A DNA stretch of 64,000 bases from Taklimakanibacter lacteus (GTDB lineage Bacteria; Pseudomonadota; Alphaproteobacteria; Rhizobiales; Aestuariivirgaceae), in NCBI GenBank assembly GCA_003576695.1, contig QOZQ01000006.1, positions 344,981 through 408,980 of the forward strand. The letters are read 5' to 3'. Position numbers and translations under genes: made by a program. This document shows, piece after piece, positions 48,733 through 58,008 of the stretch. Every line of letters begins with the position of its first letter. The stretch's first letter is position 1. The notes under the pieces are model-generated. The model did no database searches and was not told the DNA's origin. It saw only the letters and a program-made list of their open reading frames with translations.

Positions 48733-51696
48733 CTATTTGCCAACTGCAGCCCCAAAGAGCGCGCCTACGTCGCCTTCTTGCACCGGCGGGGCAAGCATAT
48801 TCCTTGAAAGCGATCTTTTCCCCTCCAACAGGTCGTCAAGCGTCTTGTCGAACGAGTTGTCGATAAATGTTGGATGGATGGCGAGCGGAATATGGATCGT
48901 AACCGGACGTTCCTGGCCGATGCGATAGACGCGATCATTGCATTGGTCTTCAACAGCCGGATTCCACCAGCGGCTGAGATGCACGACATGATTGGCGGCT
49001 GTGATCGTGAGGCCAATGCCAGCGGCCTTTGGCGACAGCACAAGAATATCAAATCCACCTGGCGACATCTGAAAGCGGTCGACGATCGCCTGCCGTTTGG
49101 CTCCCGGTACGTCTCCGTTGATGACGGCTGGAGTCGACTTGAGTCCAAACAGGAGCGTGGAAGCTGCCGCAAAGACGGTTTGGACGGAACGGTCCTCTAT
49201 GAACACGATCGCCTTCTCTGCGCGTTCCCGAATCCGCCGCAATATGGCGACTGCTTGTTCCAAGCGTGCCGACTGTCCTATCCAGTTTAGTACAGAAGCT
49301 TCGTCAAAGGCGTTCACTCCTTCTCCTCCCTCCGGATGCAGGGAGATTCCTCTTAGAGCATGAATAGCTTTCAGCATGGAGCCTTGGTCACGCAGTCCTG
49401 AGCGCGCCTCGGCAACAGCCTTGTCATAGGCTTCCGCTTGGGACCGGGGCATGGGTGAGGGATACTTCATGATGGATTTTACGGGCAATCCATCAATGGT
49501 ATTTTCTTTCATGCGCCTCAGCATGACTTTCGGAGCACCCCTTTGAGGCTCGTCAAGCTTGGATTTTAGGCTCTTCAGGGCATCGAATGATTCTTCGCCA
49601 TATTGGGCGGAGAATGACCTGAGATCGCCGAGATAGCCCGGGACGATCCGGTCCATGATGCACCAGAGGTCCTCAATGCGGTTCTCTATCGGGGTGCCCG
49701 TCAACCCCAGAACGAAATCCGCATTCATCGCCTTCGCCGCATGCGTATTAATAGTTCCAGGCGCCTTGATCTTCTGCATTTCATCGAAGAGCGCCACGGA
49801 ATAACTGACGCGAGCAAAAGTACGATGATAATCGGCCAGCGTCTCGTAAGTTGTCAGGATCCAGTCGGCATCCCGAAGTAACGCCACATCCAGTGCGTCT
49901 TCTGGTGTCCAGCCGGCAGTCTTTTGCCTCTTGAGGCGAGGCAGTCCAGGCCCAAAAGCTTCAACGCAGTCTCCCAAAGCTCCCTGGGCCAGGTGCTTTC
50001 CCGCCTCGGCAGCCCAGTTTTTCAAGAGGGCGGTTGGCGCAACGATCAGGAAAGGTCCTTTCGTTGGCGCAGGTCCGCGACCGGATGCTTCTTGATTTTT
50101 CCTGGTCCACGCCAGGAACGCCAACGCTTGGAATGTCTTACCCAGCCCCATGTCATCAGCCAAGAGAACGCCGGGCCAGCCTTTGGCCCATGCATCGACC
50201 AGCCACTTAAACCCATCGCGCTGATGGGACTTGGGAGCTGTTGCCGACATTCGATCTCGTGGGAAATCAACTTCAATCCTGACTGGACGCGGGCGGTGGC
50301 CAATTTCGTGCTCCACGCCGTCGACATTGGTCTTGATGACAAGAACATTGTCATCTGGAGGAGCATCGTCAGTCTGTTCCGCATTCGCTTCGTCGGAAGG
50401 TGGTGTCGCGTCGAGGGCGGGAGGACGAAAATCGCGAACCGCAGCTTCAGCCTCTGCGACCGGAAAGGCTGAGCCTTGAAGGGACACTGTGGGGAGGCCT
50501 TCGGCTGTGGCCCTGGCTAGGTCTTGTTCAAATGTCTCCAGCTCTGCCGGTGTCACGGTAAGAGAGCGGTCTCCAATCTGAAATGGAAAGGATTCCGGCA
50601 GCCATTGGCCGCTGCGTTTTGTTATCCACGGTAATTTGGGAGGATCCCAAATACCGAGCCCTAGGACCCGCTCGGAATACTGCCTCGTTTCGACAAAGAC
50701 GCCTACCGAGGGGGTGGCCAGCCCCGCAGAAGCTAAGGCCTCGGCAATGGCAGAGCGCGGATTTTTGATGAAAGCGCGCCGTTCCTCACCAGCAGCGCCC
50801 TTCTTTTGCTTCACGACATCCAGCGCGATCTTAAGTTCGGGGCTCAACACAAGGAAGGTGTTGGGCGCCAACACATAGGCCTCTCTAGCAGCTCCGCTTC
50901 GGTAGAAATGCGAGTTCACAAATTTCGCTTGAAGATCGGGCGGCAGCAATGCATCCGCTTCCTGATCGCGCGCTGCGCCCTCGGGATCGTCGTCCGCCGC
51001 TTCGCTCACAGGAGCATTGTCTTCGAGTGATGAGGCCTTCGAACGACTCATCAGCACCGGATCGAAATCAGGGCCATTCGGCGTTTGCCTAACGTCGAGC
51101 GCAAGAGCGCCAGCTTGATGTATGGTGAGACTCGATAAGTACCGGTCGGCAGAGACGCTGCTCCCCAAGTTTTCCACCAGAGCTTTTTGAACGGGCCCCC
51201 AAGAGCCAATTCTCACTTCCGCATCGCGACCCTGACTGGCGTTAAACAGGTCAACGGCGTTAACTAAATCGAATAGCGGCTTGGTCAATCGGCCCGACAT
51301 GTTTCCCCATGTGAGGACAGTGCCCGTGCGCATCGGGCGCACTTGGCGGACGGAGCGGTCCCGCCAATCCATTTGTATCTGGGAGTTTGGCTCCTCGACA
51401 AGCCCCCTGAAGGACAGTGTCACCGACAGAGGAGCGACCTCTGGAAGGTTGATTTCCGCTGCTATGGCCTCCGGGAGGCTCGCTGCGGCTTCGTGGGGAA
51501 GCGTCAATGACGTGGGGGTTTCGCTTGCGCTACCTGTGTCCCTGAGAGAGAGAAGGTATGTGGCAACAATCTTCGCTTTCCCCGGGATCTTGTCCCAATC
51601 ATGAAGGGCAACTATATGCCGCGACAATAGACGCTTTTCTTCGGCAGTAACCGTAATTCCCTCGGTGTCAGTTTTAGACTTGAATGATACAGTCAT
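48733..51696 (-). CDS. zorD: Zorya protein ZorD, SNF2-type helicase/nuclease
   Basis: A 987-residue SF2/SNF2 ATPase, the putative DNA-degrading effector of type I Zorya. The first half (to about 470) is a family-specific N-terminal region. The ATPase core has LADDMGLGKTFQALAFLAW (about residue 505), an altered DExx box ALFDEMQKIKAPGT (about 637), LGLTGTPIENRIEDLW, and HLSRWWNPAVEDQCNDRVYR (about 918). Its start directly follows the zorC stop codon (TGAATG), so the two are translationally coupled. The nuclease active site known from other ZorD proteins could not be located by eye. Confidence 0.9.
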   Translation of the reverse strand: MTVSFKSKTDTEGITVTAEEKRLLSRHIVALHDWDKIPGKAKIVATYLLSLRDTGSASETPTSLTLPHEAAASLPEAIAAEINLPEVAPLSVTLSFRGLVEEPNSQIQMDWRDRSVRQVRPMRTGTVLTWGNMSGRLTKPLFDLVNAVDLFNASQGRDAEVRIGSWGPVQKALVENLGSSVSADRYLSSLTIHQAGALALDVRQTPNGPDFDPVLMSRSKASSLEDNAPVSEAADDDPEGAARDQEADALLPPDLQAKFVNSHFYRSGAAREAYVLAPNTFLVLSPELKIALDVVKQKKGAAGEERRAFIKNPRSAIAEALASAGLATPSVGVFVETRQYSERVLGLGIWDPPKLPWITKRSGQWLPESFPFQIGDRSLTVTPAELETFEQDLARATAEGLPTVSLQGSAFPVAEAEAAVRDFRPPALDATPPSDEANAEQTDDAPPDDNVLVIKTNVDGVEHEIGHRPRPVRIEVDFPRDRMSATAPKSHQRDGFKWLVDAWAKGWPGVLLADDMGLGKTFQALAFLAWTRKNQEASGRGPAPTKGPFLIVAPTALLKNWAAEAGKHLAQGALGDCVEAFGPGLPRLKRQKTAGWTPEDALDVALLRDADWILTTYETLADYHRTFARVSYSVALFDEMQKIKAPGTINTHAAKAMNADFVLGLTGTPIENRIEDLWCIMDRIVPGYLGDLRSFSAQYGEESFDALKSLKSKLDEPQRGAPKVMLRRMKENTIDGLPVKSIMKYPSPMPRSQAEAYDKAVAEARSGLRDQGSMLKAIHALRGISLHPEGGEGVNAFDEASVLNWIGQSARLEQAVAILRRIRERAEKAIVFIEDRSVQTVFAAASTLLFGLKSTPAVINGDVPGAKRQAIVDRFQMSPGGFDILVLSPKAAGIGLTITAANHVVHLSRWWNPAVEDQCNDRVYRIGQERPVTIHIPLAIHPTFIDNSFDKTLDDLLEGKRSLSRNMLAPPVQEGDVGALFGAAVGK

Positions 51697-53097
51697 TCAA
51701 CGGACCATATAGCTCGCTTCTTTGATTCTCTGACCTGTCAGCCGGTGAAGTTTATCGGCAACTTTGCGCTGCCAGTTCAGCGTGTCGGATCCAAGGTGAG
51801 AGACCGCAAAATCAGAATTTCCGACGATATCATTTGCCGTCTTGTGCCGAAGCTCGTTGGCTAAATATTTGGAACGGTAGAGCCGTGGGGCATCTCGCGC
51901 GTCGTGACGGTTCCATATTATGCACTTGCCGTTATGACTCCATTCAACCACAAGACTGTTCCCGACGCGGAGGATAAGAACTGTCTGCCCCGGCTGGACG
52001 CCGTCTTCGAATCGAGCGAACTGCAACTCTCTGCCAAATAGCTGTTTGCCTAGCGCCGATCCGGTATGGTCAAAAACCACCCAGGCGTCTTGGATCAGGT
52101 CCATATTATAGACGGCTTCCCAAAAGGCCTTTCTGTGCTTGAACATGCGGCGCATGTCCTCATAGCCTCCCCGCTGCGCGACCTGATCAATGATGGCGAG
52201 GAACTGCAACAGCGTTGACCTTATCAGCCACCGTCTGACAATGGCTTCAGCCTCCTGCATGCTGGTCCACGAACCAGGTCGCAGGCGGGGGTCACCGAAT
52301 AGACTGATCAACAGGCTGAGATGTGAATCGAGAGTATCACCCTGAGGGACATTCTCACCGAATGGGAGAACAAGGGCATTGGCCACTAAGGCACTCTGAT
52401 CCGAGAATACGAGGGATTTCGGTGAAGTCGTTGCGGTGGCTCGGACGAGATCCAGTCTTTCTTGCGGCTCCAAGTTCTTGTCGATTGAAAGTTGTCGGAG
52501 GAGTCTTTCTGAGCAGGCCTTTGCATAACCAGATTGAGAATCAAGGCTCCCGAGGCCATGCTCCTTAAGCACAATCGTTGGGGATATCCTGGAATTGAGG
52601 GAGTTTTCCACGATTCGTCGTAGGCCCTGCTCCAGGTCGAAGAAACTCAACTTGGCCATGAGATTGATCCATGGCGCACCCGCTTCAGGAGCCTTCCGTG
52701 CGAGGAGCTGGGAAACTTCCTTCATGCCGCTCCGACCAGGCCCGAAGCTCGTGATGAAGGACGATGCGAGTGAGCGATAATGCCGACGTTGGCCACGCTG
52801 GTCAAAAACGGCCAGCAGCGAATGCAGAAAGGGTGTGACAGACGCAAGTGGCGGGTCAGTTTCCCAAAGGCACCAGGCCGCGTCTCGAAGGTCGGCTCGG
52901 GTAAGCGAGATACCGTTTCGGTGGCGACCCAGAAGCTGATTGGCAATCTGATCGAAGTCTTTTGGCGGTCGAATCTCGCCGCCACCGGCGCTGGCTATCC
53001 GATCAGCGATTGAGGCAATCTTCGATACTTCCGGTACATCTGCGTTCAGCCGAAGATCTCGGCTTAGAGTGGCAAGGGATGCCCTCAGATGGCCCAT
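51697..53097 (-). CDS. zorC: Zorya protein ZorC, EH-signature protein
   Basis: A 466-residue helical protein of the EH-signature family found in type I Zorya, thought to bind DNA and be recruited to the activated membrane complex. The Glu and His that give the family its name are probably those in LVVEWSHNGK and FAVSHLGSDTLNWQRKV, 49 residues apart near the C-terminus. The start codon follows the zorB TAG with no gap. The assignment rests mainly on its place between the zorB and zorD genes and on these motifs. Confidence 0.87.
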   Translation of the reverse strand: MGHLRASLATLSRDLRLNADVPEVSKIASIADRIASAGGGEIRPPKDFDQIANQLLGRHRNGISLTRADLRDAAWCLWETDPPLASVTPFLHSLLAVFDQRGQRRHYRSLASSFITSFGPGRSGMKEVSQLLARKAPEAGAPWINLMAKLSFFDLEQGLRRIVENSLNSRISPTIVLKEHGLGSLDSQSGYAKACSERLLRQLSIDKNLEPQERLDLVRATATTSPKSLVFSDQSALVANALVLPFGENVPQGDTLDSHLSLLISLFGDPRLRPGSWTSMQEAEAIVRRWLIRSTLLQFLAIIDQVAQRGGYEDMRRMFKHRKAFWEAVYNMDLIQDAWVVFDHTGSALGKQLFGRELQFARFEDGVQPGQTVLILRVGNSLVVEWSHNGKCIIWNRHDARDAPRLYRSKYLANELRHKTANDIVGNSDFAVSHLGSDTLNWQRKVADKLHRLTGQRIKEASYMVR

Positions 53098-54000
53098 CTA
53101 TTCACCAACAGCCTTGCGAATGCTAACGATGGCTTCGTCAATCTGTTGGATCCTCGTCCTCATGTCATCGGTGATCTTAAGAATTTCCTTGAGCCGCTCC
53201 TTTCGATTGACCTCCATGACGAACCGCAGGTCGATCCGGCGGTTCTTCGCATATCCGTCCTTGTTGTCGCTTAGGTCGATAGGGCGCGTTGACGAGTATC
53301 CAGATACCGACAACACCGGCTGGTGGCTTTGGTTATGTAGGACCTTGAGAGCCGGCGCACGGGCGATGATCTCCCGATAGGTGTTGACGGAACGCTCTGC
53401 TGACAACTGCCAGTTTCGTTGATCGCGCATCTCCGGGTCGAGGACCCCAGTCTTGTCCGTGTGCCCTTCGATGAAGACTGTTTCTAGCGTCGAGCTGCGA
53501 CGTTCTCCGCAGTTGTCGCACGCAGTATATTGAGGGAGAACCTCATTCAAGACCTCTGCAATTGTTGAGATATTCTGTCGGGCCACATCACCGATTTCAG
53601 AGCTGTCCGGCTCAAAGCGAACAGCCTGCTCGGTAAGGCGAAGCACACCATTGACCTCATCGATCTTTACATCGAGCCCTTTGGCATGCATCTGGGTTTC
53701 GAGATCGTGGAGCAATTGGGTGCGCGCCTGCTGGGCCTCATCGATTGCCTTGAGCTCATCCGCGACATCCTTATGAAAACTCTCAAGTTCGCTGGCCGCT
53801 TCTTGTGCTGACTTGGCGGCCTCACGCGCCTTCTGCAAAGCGTCCTCATTCGTGTCTGTTGTCGTCCGAAACTCCAGGGCGAACACCATGAGCATTATGA
53901 TGAAGATGAACAGAACACCCACCATCATGTCCGTCATGGAGATGAAGTAATTTTCACCTTCTTCCGCTTGAGTTCCTGCCTCGGCTTCCGCGACTATCAT
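53098..54000 (-). CDS. zorB: Zorya protein ZorB, OmpA-type peptidoglycan-binding motor subunit
   Basis: A 300-residue inner-membrane protein. A single transmembrane helix at about residues 20-44 (SMTDMMVGVLFIFIIMLMVF) carries Asp24, in the position of the conserved proton-binding Asp of MotB/ZorB. A coiled stretch (about 50-105) follows, then a periplasmic OmpA-like domain (FIEGHTDKTG, then RNWQLSAERSVNTYR, SGYSSTRP and NRRIDLRFV) that grips peptidoglycan. With ZorA it forms an ion-driven motor. The gene lies 15 bases after zorA. Confidence 0.93.
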   Translation of the reverse strand: MIVAEAEAGTQAEEGENYFISMTDMMVGVLFIFIIMLMVFALEFRTTTDTNEDALQKAREAAKSAQEAASELESFHKDVADELKAIDEAQQARTQLLHDLETQMHAKGLDVKIDEVNGVLRLTEQAVRFEPDSSEIGDVARQNISTIAEVLNEVLPQYTACDNCGERRSSTLETVFIEGHTDKTGVLDPEMRDQRNWQLSAERSVNTYREIIARAPALKVLHNQSHQPVLSVSGYSSTRPIDLSDNKDGYAKNRRIDLRFVMEVNRKERLKEILKITDDMRTRIQQIDEAIVSIRKAVGE

Positions 54001-54015
54001 TGCCGCCCCTTTTTG

Positions 54016-55944
54016 CTACTCGGCTGCTGCCCGGGTGAAGACTTTCTTGAGGTCGTCTACCGAGTCGCTGAGCGACCCGGCGCTGTCCTCCAGGCCAGAC
54101 ATGAGCGGACTGAGTTTCTGCACCGCCGATGCGAGCCCTTCATCGACTTTCTTTGCGTAGTCGCTGAGCAATTGGCCTTGTCGGATGGTGGCATCATGGA
54201 GTTGTTCGAATGAGCGGCCGAGGTCCGCGTCCACCTTGGCGAAACGCTCGGAATACTGCGCCCAAGTTTCCGAAACCGTCTTGATGTGGGTCTGGAGGGC
54301 TCCGGCGAGTTCCTTGCTCGCGTCATTCGTTGTGATCAAAGTTGTAGCGGTCGCTCGCACAATCTCGGAAAGCTTATCAGTGGCATTTGCAATCCGTTCC
54401 CCGCTTTGAACGAGAGGAGTTGACGCTGCCCTTACATCCTGCGCCGTTTTACCAAAAGCGTCCGCAATCGCTCGCGACTGAATGGTGGTGTTCTCAAGCG
54501 CTGCTACTTGATCAGCGATAGTCTGAGAAGCCGTCTGCATGGCAGCGGTGAATGCGGCGAATTGCTCATTGATGGCTTCGATAACCACAGACATGCCATC
54601 TCTGATCGTACTGCCGGCTTCGTCAGAAGCGGTTTCGACCACTTTGCGGACATCCGTCAATGCTTGATCCGATGTCGACTTGAGGGCGGATACAATTTCA
54701 TTGAGTACTTGTCGACTTTCGTCGGAACTCTGGCTAAGTCGATCCCCCGCCTGGCCCATAAGTCGATTAAGATTTTCTGCGGCTTCAGTGAGTCGCCGGC
54801 CAAAATCCTCCCCTGTTCCATGGATATTCTTCTGAGCGTCTGCCAGAGTTGCTTGCATTCCGCGAAGAGTGTTGGCGAGTTCTTTTAGCTCGGTGCCAGC
54901 ACTGCTATTCAAGTTGTTCGTAAACTGCTGCACAAGATCCGTAACACCTGTCTGACTCGTTTTCGAGATCTGGTCCATCGCATCGCTGATTGCGGTGGTG
55001 ACTGGTGCGATTGCGGCAGAGAAAGCGGACTGTATTTGTGGCGAAAGTTGCTCACCCATTCGAGAAAAGAAGTCCGCACTGTTTATTTGTTTAAGCTCCA
55101 CGACCTGTTCAGCCATGTGCTCATTCATTTCTGCGGTTATGGATTGGGGAGCCGTGTAGCGAAGTTTCGCCTCGACAGCATGGCAAAATTTTTCGAACGC
55201 TCCTTCAATAAAAATAGCATAGATCCTCAGGAGAAAAGAAAGTGCGATCGACGCACCAAGACCAGCAATTGATGTCGAGAACTTGAAAGTCGCGACCTGG
55301 AGAAGTTCGCGTGTAGCAGCTTGCATGCCTTTGGCATCTTCGCTGCTGACGCCGGCAGCGGCTTTGTGCAGGGCGAGAACAAGACCAATGAAGGTGAGAA
55401 GAAGCCCGATGCCCACGAAATATCCCGGCAAGCTGCTCATCATCTTGAGAGCGAACAGCTTTTCGCGCGCTATTCCTATATTGACAAAGGACTGCGGACG
55501 CACAGTGTTGCGGATGGGCTCTCGCTCGTCTCTTGGTTTGACGAGAGTTTCGTCGAATTCCTTCCATGCATGTCCGAGCAATGGATGGCGGGCGAGTTTT
55601 CGATGGATATCTTCATAAGCGGCCGCAAACGAGACCATGTCTTTTTGCGCCGAGATTGGCCGGCGGGCGAGCCGAAGGGAGAATGGTATCCACAGAGCGT
55701 GCATCACGAGAATTGCTAGCGCTAAGGCCCCGGCTAGAACGCCCAAGCTAGCGGCGAGAGCAAAAGCAAAATCTTGCTCGCTCAGTCCTTCAAATTTTCC
55801 ATTATAAGCCTTCAGCGCCGTCTCAGAAATGAGATCGACATTGAATGGTTTCCAGAATTTCGAAGCCGCGAGGGTTGCGCCCGCAACAAGTCCCCAAAAG
55901 AGGATAAGACGCAGGTATTTGTTCCAGATGATCTGACTAAACAT
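54016..55944 (-). CDS. zorA: Zorya protein ZorA, MotA/TolQ-like motor with long tail
   Basis: A 642-residue membrane protein and first gene of the Zorya operon. Hydrophobic segments lie at about residues 12-30, 63-88, 172-196 and 218-242, the last two matching the MotA/TolQ/ExbB fold. The region from about 260 to the end is a long helical coil with many Gln, Ala and Thr, corresponding to the cytoplasmic tail of ZorA that carries the signal inward. It forms a complex with ZorB that senses phage entry at the envelope. The GC content is among the lowest in the window, as expected for acquired DNA. Confidence 0.92.
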   Translation of the reverse strand: MFSQIIWNKYLRLILFWGLVAGATLAASKFWKPFNVDLISETALKAYNGKFEGLSEQDFAFALAASLGVLAGALALAILVMHALWIPFSLRLARRPISAQKDMVSFAAAYEDIHRKLARHPLLGHAWKEFDETLVKPRDEREPIRNTVRPQSFVNIGIAREKLFALKMMSSLPGYFVGIGLLLTFIGLVLALHKAAAGVSSEDAKGMQAATRELLQVATFKFSTSIAGLGASIALSFLLRIYAIFIEGAFEKFCHAVEAKLRYTAPQSITAEMNEHMAEQVVELKQINSADFFSRMGEQLSPQIQSAFSAAIAPVTTAISDAMDQISKTSQTGVTDLVQQFTNNLNSSAGTELKELANTLRGMQATLADAQKNIHGTGEDFGRRLTEAAENLNRLMGQAGDRLSQSSDESRQVLNEIVSALKSTSDQALTDVRKVVETASDEAGSTIRDGMSVVIEAINEQFAAFTAAMQTASQTIADQVAALENTTIQSRAIADAFGKTAQDVRAASTPLVQSGERIANATDKLSEIVRATATTLITTNDASKELAGALQTHIKTVSETWAQYSERFAKVDADLGRSFEQLHDATIRQGQLLSDYAKKVDEGLASAVQKLSPLMSGLEDSAGSLSDSVDDLKKVFTRAAAE

Positions 55945-56259
55945 TTGGCCGTCCCAAATGAATCAACAGCTTTGCCGCATCTGCGGCTATTCATCTTCGA
56001 TTACAAAGGATCCGAAAGCCGAATCTATGCTGCCTTGTTTCCCCTTTGATTGCCCCCGACAGGTGAGAAGACTTTTTGCTTGATCTAAACCTATTTAGAT
56101 CATCGGTGCAACAGCCAGAGCCAGCGTGGCTGCATCTCTGTTAGATGTCGCTTGCACGCTACGCTAGTCGGCATAGGAACTGTCAGTTTGGTCCGAAGGT
56201 ACCGCCGGTGTTTCCCGGTAATCCGTAACCCATGTCTCCGGTATAGACCCGAAGCAGGA
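55945..56259. other. Gene-free gap between zorA and tRNA-Arg, with an inverted repeat
   Basis: No gene is visible. At 56081-56102, nine-base arms TGATCTAAA and TTTAGATCA flank a four-base centre, 137 bases before the zorA start. This could be an operator of the Zorya operon or a terminator-like hairpin. The AT-rich bases from 55960 to 56060 may hold the promoter. This gap faces the 3' end of the tRNA gene, where integrated DNA would be expected to begin. Confidence 0.5.
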
Positions 56260-56336
56260 TGGCGCACCCGACAGGATTCGAACCTGTGACCTCTGCCTTC
56301 GGAGGGCAGCACTCTATCCAGCTGAGCTACGGGTGC
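56260..56336 (-). tRNA. tRNA-Arg (anticodon CCG)
   Basis: The reverse strand reads GCACCCGTAGCTCAGCTGGA and folds as a full cloverleaf: acceptor stem GCACCCG/CGGGTGC, D-loop with GCTCAGCTGGATAGAG, anticodon stem CTGCC/GGCAG around CTCCGAA (anticodon CCG), and T-loop AGGTTCGAATCCT. The 3' CCA is encoded (56260-56262). It decodes CGG. Its 3' end points at the defence island, and tRNA 3' ends are common insertion sites for mobile islands. Confidence 0.97.
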
Positions 56337-56728
56337 TGCTGAAAGGTGAGGGACATATAGCCGAAGCCGGAGCCGCGCCGCAACCGGCCTTGTTCAGGCG
56401 GCCTTCCGGCTCAGGCTCCTCCTCGGTCCGCCCGGCTCCTTCGCCGCCCACCCTCCGCGGCAGGCAGATCACACCCGGCGGCCATCGCTGCCGGAACCGG
56501 AAAACGCCGTTGCCGGCCGGCGCGCCGCCGCCTTTCGGACCGGGGACCATGGGCCTGGCCGCGGGCTGATCTGAGGGGGTGGGCCGGGGAGAGGGCCCGT
56601 GACGGGCATCAGCCCGGCCCCCGCCGAGGCGGGGCGGGGCCGGGCCCGGGCGCATCCGCCGGCGCCAGAAGAAAAGGCCCGCCAAACGGGGCGGGCCTTC
56701 CTTGTTTCGGTTTCGGCCGCAGGCCGGG
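56337..56728. other. Gene-free GC-rich region containing a terminator
   Basis: No gene is supported in these 392 bases; the only open frames have low-complexity translations. The region is extremely GC-rich around 56590-56660. The only definite feature is the terminator at 56674-56699. Confidence 0.5.
56674..56699 (-). terminator. Rho-independent terminator of the beta-barrel gene
   Basis: On the minus strand AAGGCCCGCC pairs with GGCGGGCCTT (10-base-pair stem) and the RNA continues with TTTTCTTC-type sequence. It lies 30 bases after the stop codon of the outer-membrane protein gene. Confidence 0.8.
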
Positions 56729-57682
56729 TCAGTCGAACTGGGCCAGGGCGGAATTGAAGAACTGCGGCAGTTTTTCCTGGAACACGCTGGTGTTGTCGAC
56801 CGTGCCGGTGCGCTGGCGTTCAAGCAGCGTCCCGTCGTGGCCGAAGTAGAATTTGAGGCCGGCAAACACCTGGAAGTCGTCGATCTCGATCTCGAGGTCG
56901 TCGTCGTCGAAATCGGCCTCGCGTTCGGCATAGCGGGCGCCGCCGAAGATCGCCAGGCCCTGATCCCAGACGAGATATTCGGCATCGCCGGTTATCGCCC
57001 AGCCGTTGAGATCGCCGCTTTCGTTGTCGATGTCGAAATCACCCAGCATGAGATCGCCGCGCAGCGTCAGCGCGAAATCCGGCGTGGCATAGAACCGGCC
57101 CCATGCGGCCAGCTCGAACCCGTCGGTATCCTTCCCGGCAAGCGTATCGACGCTATCCGAGTTGAAATAGGCGGCCGAACCGCCAAGGGTGAACATGTCG
57201 TCGAGATAGAACTCGCCGAACAGGCCGACGCGGAAGGTATCGACATCCTTCGAGAGGATATCCTGCGAGATCCACGAGCCCTGCACGCCAAGGGCCGCGA
57301 AGGACGGATCACGCCAGAACAGCGCGCCGCCGATATGCGTGTTGGTCGAGTCGAGATCGACATCCTTTCCCGAGATGTCCTCCAGATCGCCCGAATGGGC
57401 ATAATAGGCGACATCGGCCTGGACGTTGAACCCGCCGCAGGTCACGAGACCGGCGCCCTCGCCAAAGGGCGTGTCCCAGTCGACATCCTTGCCGTCGATG
57501 CTGTCCTCGCTGTCCGAGGCCTCGGCGTCCTGCCAGTTATACATGAAGCCGGCGGTGACCGAGCCCGAAAGCATGCAGCCCGGATCGACGACCGGATCGG
57601 CTGCCTGCACGGCCGTTGCGCCGATCACCCCGAAAAATGCCATGGCCGCCAGGCTGGTTGACAGTTTGAGAGTGTTTTTCAC
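56729..57682 (-). CDS. Outer-membrane beta-barrel protein, porin-like
   Basis: A 317-residue protein with a Sec signal peptide (MKNTLKLSTSLAAMAFFGVIGATAVQAAD). The mature part consists of repeated amphipathic strands, each ending in an acidic turn (SVTAGFMYNWQDAEASDSED, then FRVGLFGEFYLDDMFTLGGS, GLAIFGGARYAEREADFDD and FQVFAGLKFYFGHDGTLLE). The composition is rich in Asp, Gly, Phe and Tyr. It is related in style to the protein at 10956-11846. It has its own terminator and stands alone. Two Cys near the N-terminus (GCMLSG, VTCGGF) might pair. Confidence 0.8.
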   Translation of the reverse strand: MKNTLKLSTSLAAMAFFGVIGATAVQAADPVVDPGCMLSGSVTAGFMYNWQDAEASDSEDSIDGKDVDWDTPFGEGAGLVTCGGFNVQADVAYYAHSGDLEDISGKDVDLDSTNTHIGGALFWRDPSFAALGVQGSWISQDILSKDVDTFRVGLFGEFYLDDMFTLGGSAAYFNSDSVDTLAGKDTDGFELAAWGRFYATPDFALTLRGDLMLGDFDIDNESGDLNGWAITGDAEYLVWDQGLAIFGGARYAEREADFDDDDLEIEIDDFQVFAGLKFYFGHDGTLLERQRTGTVDNTSVFQEKLPQFFNSALAQFD

Positions 57683-58008
57683 AGCGAATTCCCCAGAGTA
57701 ATATTTGCCCCTGCCGTAAAGTCGCTCAAACCCCCTTGCATTTCAATTGCCAAAGGCGGGCGTTCGAAAATAGTGGACGACCGTGTCCTTTCGGCCACAC
57801 CGGGCCTGGGGCCGGCCAGCCGCGCCGGTTTCACCGCCATTTCCCCGGTTTTCAGGGGCGGATCAGGGCCGGGGACCCTGCAAAATCAATCCTTTGCGGG
57901 GCCGGGCTTTCATCAGGGGGCGGCAGGTCCCGCTTTCCCCGCCGCGCAAAAGGCTCTAGATTCCACCCGGGGCTGGCCGCAACTCCTGGAGGGGTCGGGA
58001 CGATACAA
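57683..58008. other. Intergenic region between divergent genes
   Basis: No gene is seen. It separates the beta-barrel gene from the divergently transcribed muramidase gene and should hold both promoters. An open frame reads through it from 57736, but it lacks a signal peptide or ribosome site and its translation is not protein-like. Confidence 0.5.

Noticed and set aside
34051..55944. BREX, DISARM or Druantia in the defence island
   Set aside because: No pglZ, brxC, drmA/drmB or druE-like protein was seen. The SNF2 helicase and methyltransferase belong to Zorya and to the type III-like system respectively.
33366..56260. An integrase or transposase at the island ends
   Set aside because: None of the frames resembles a tyrosine or serine recombinase or a transposase, and no copy of the tRNA 3' sequence was found by eye at the far end.
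56100..56312. A 70-codon frame reading through tRNA-Arg
   Set aside because: It is translated from the tRNA itself; the [11 protein letters not shown] string is a usual by-product of tRNA sequence.
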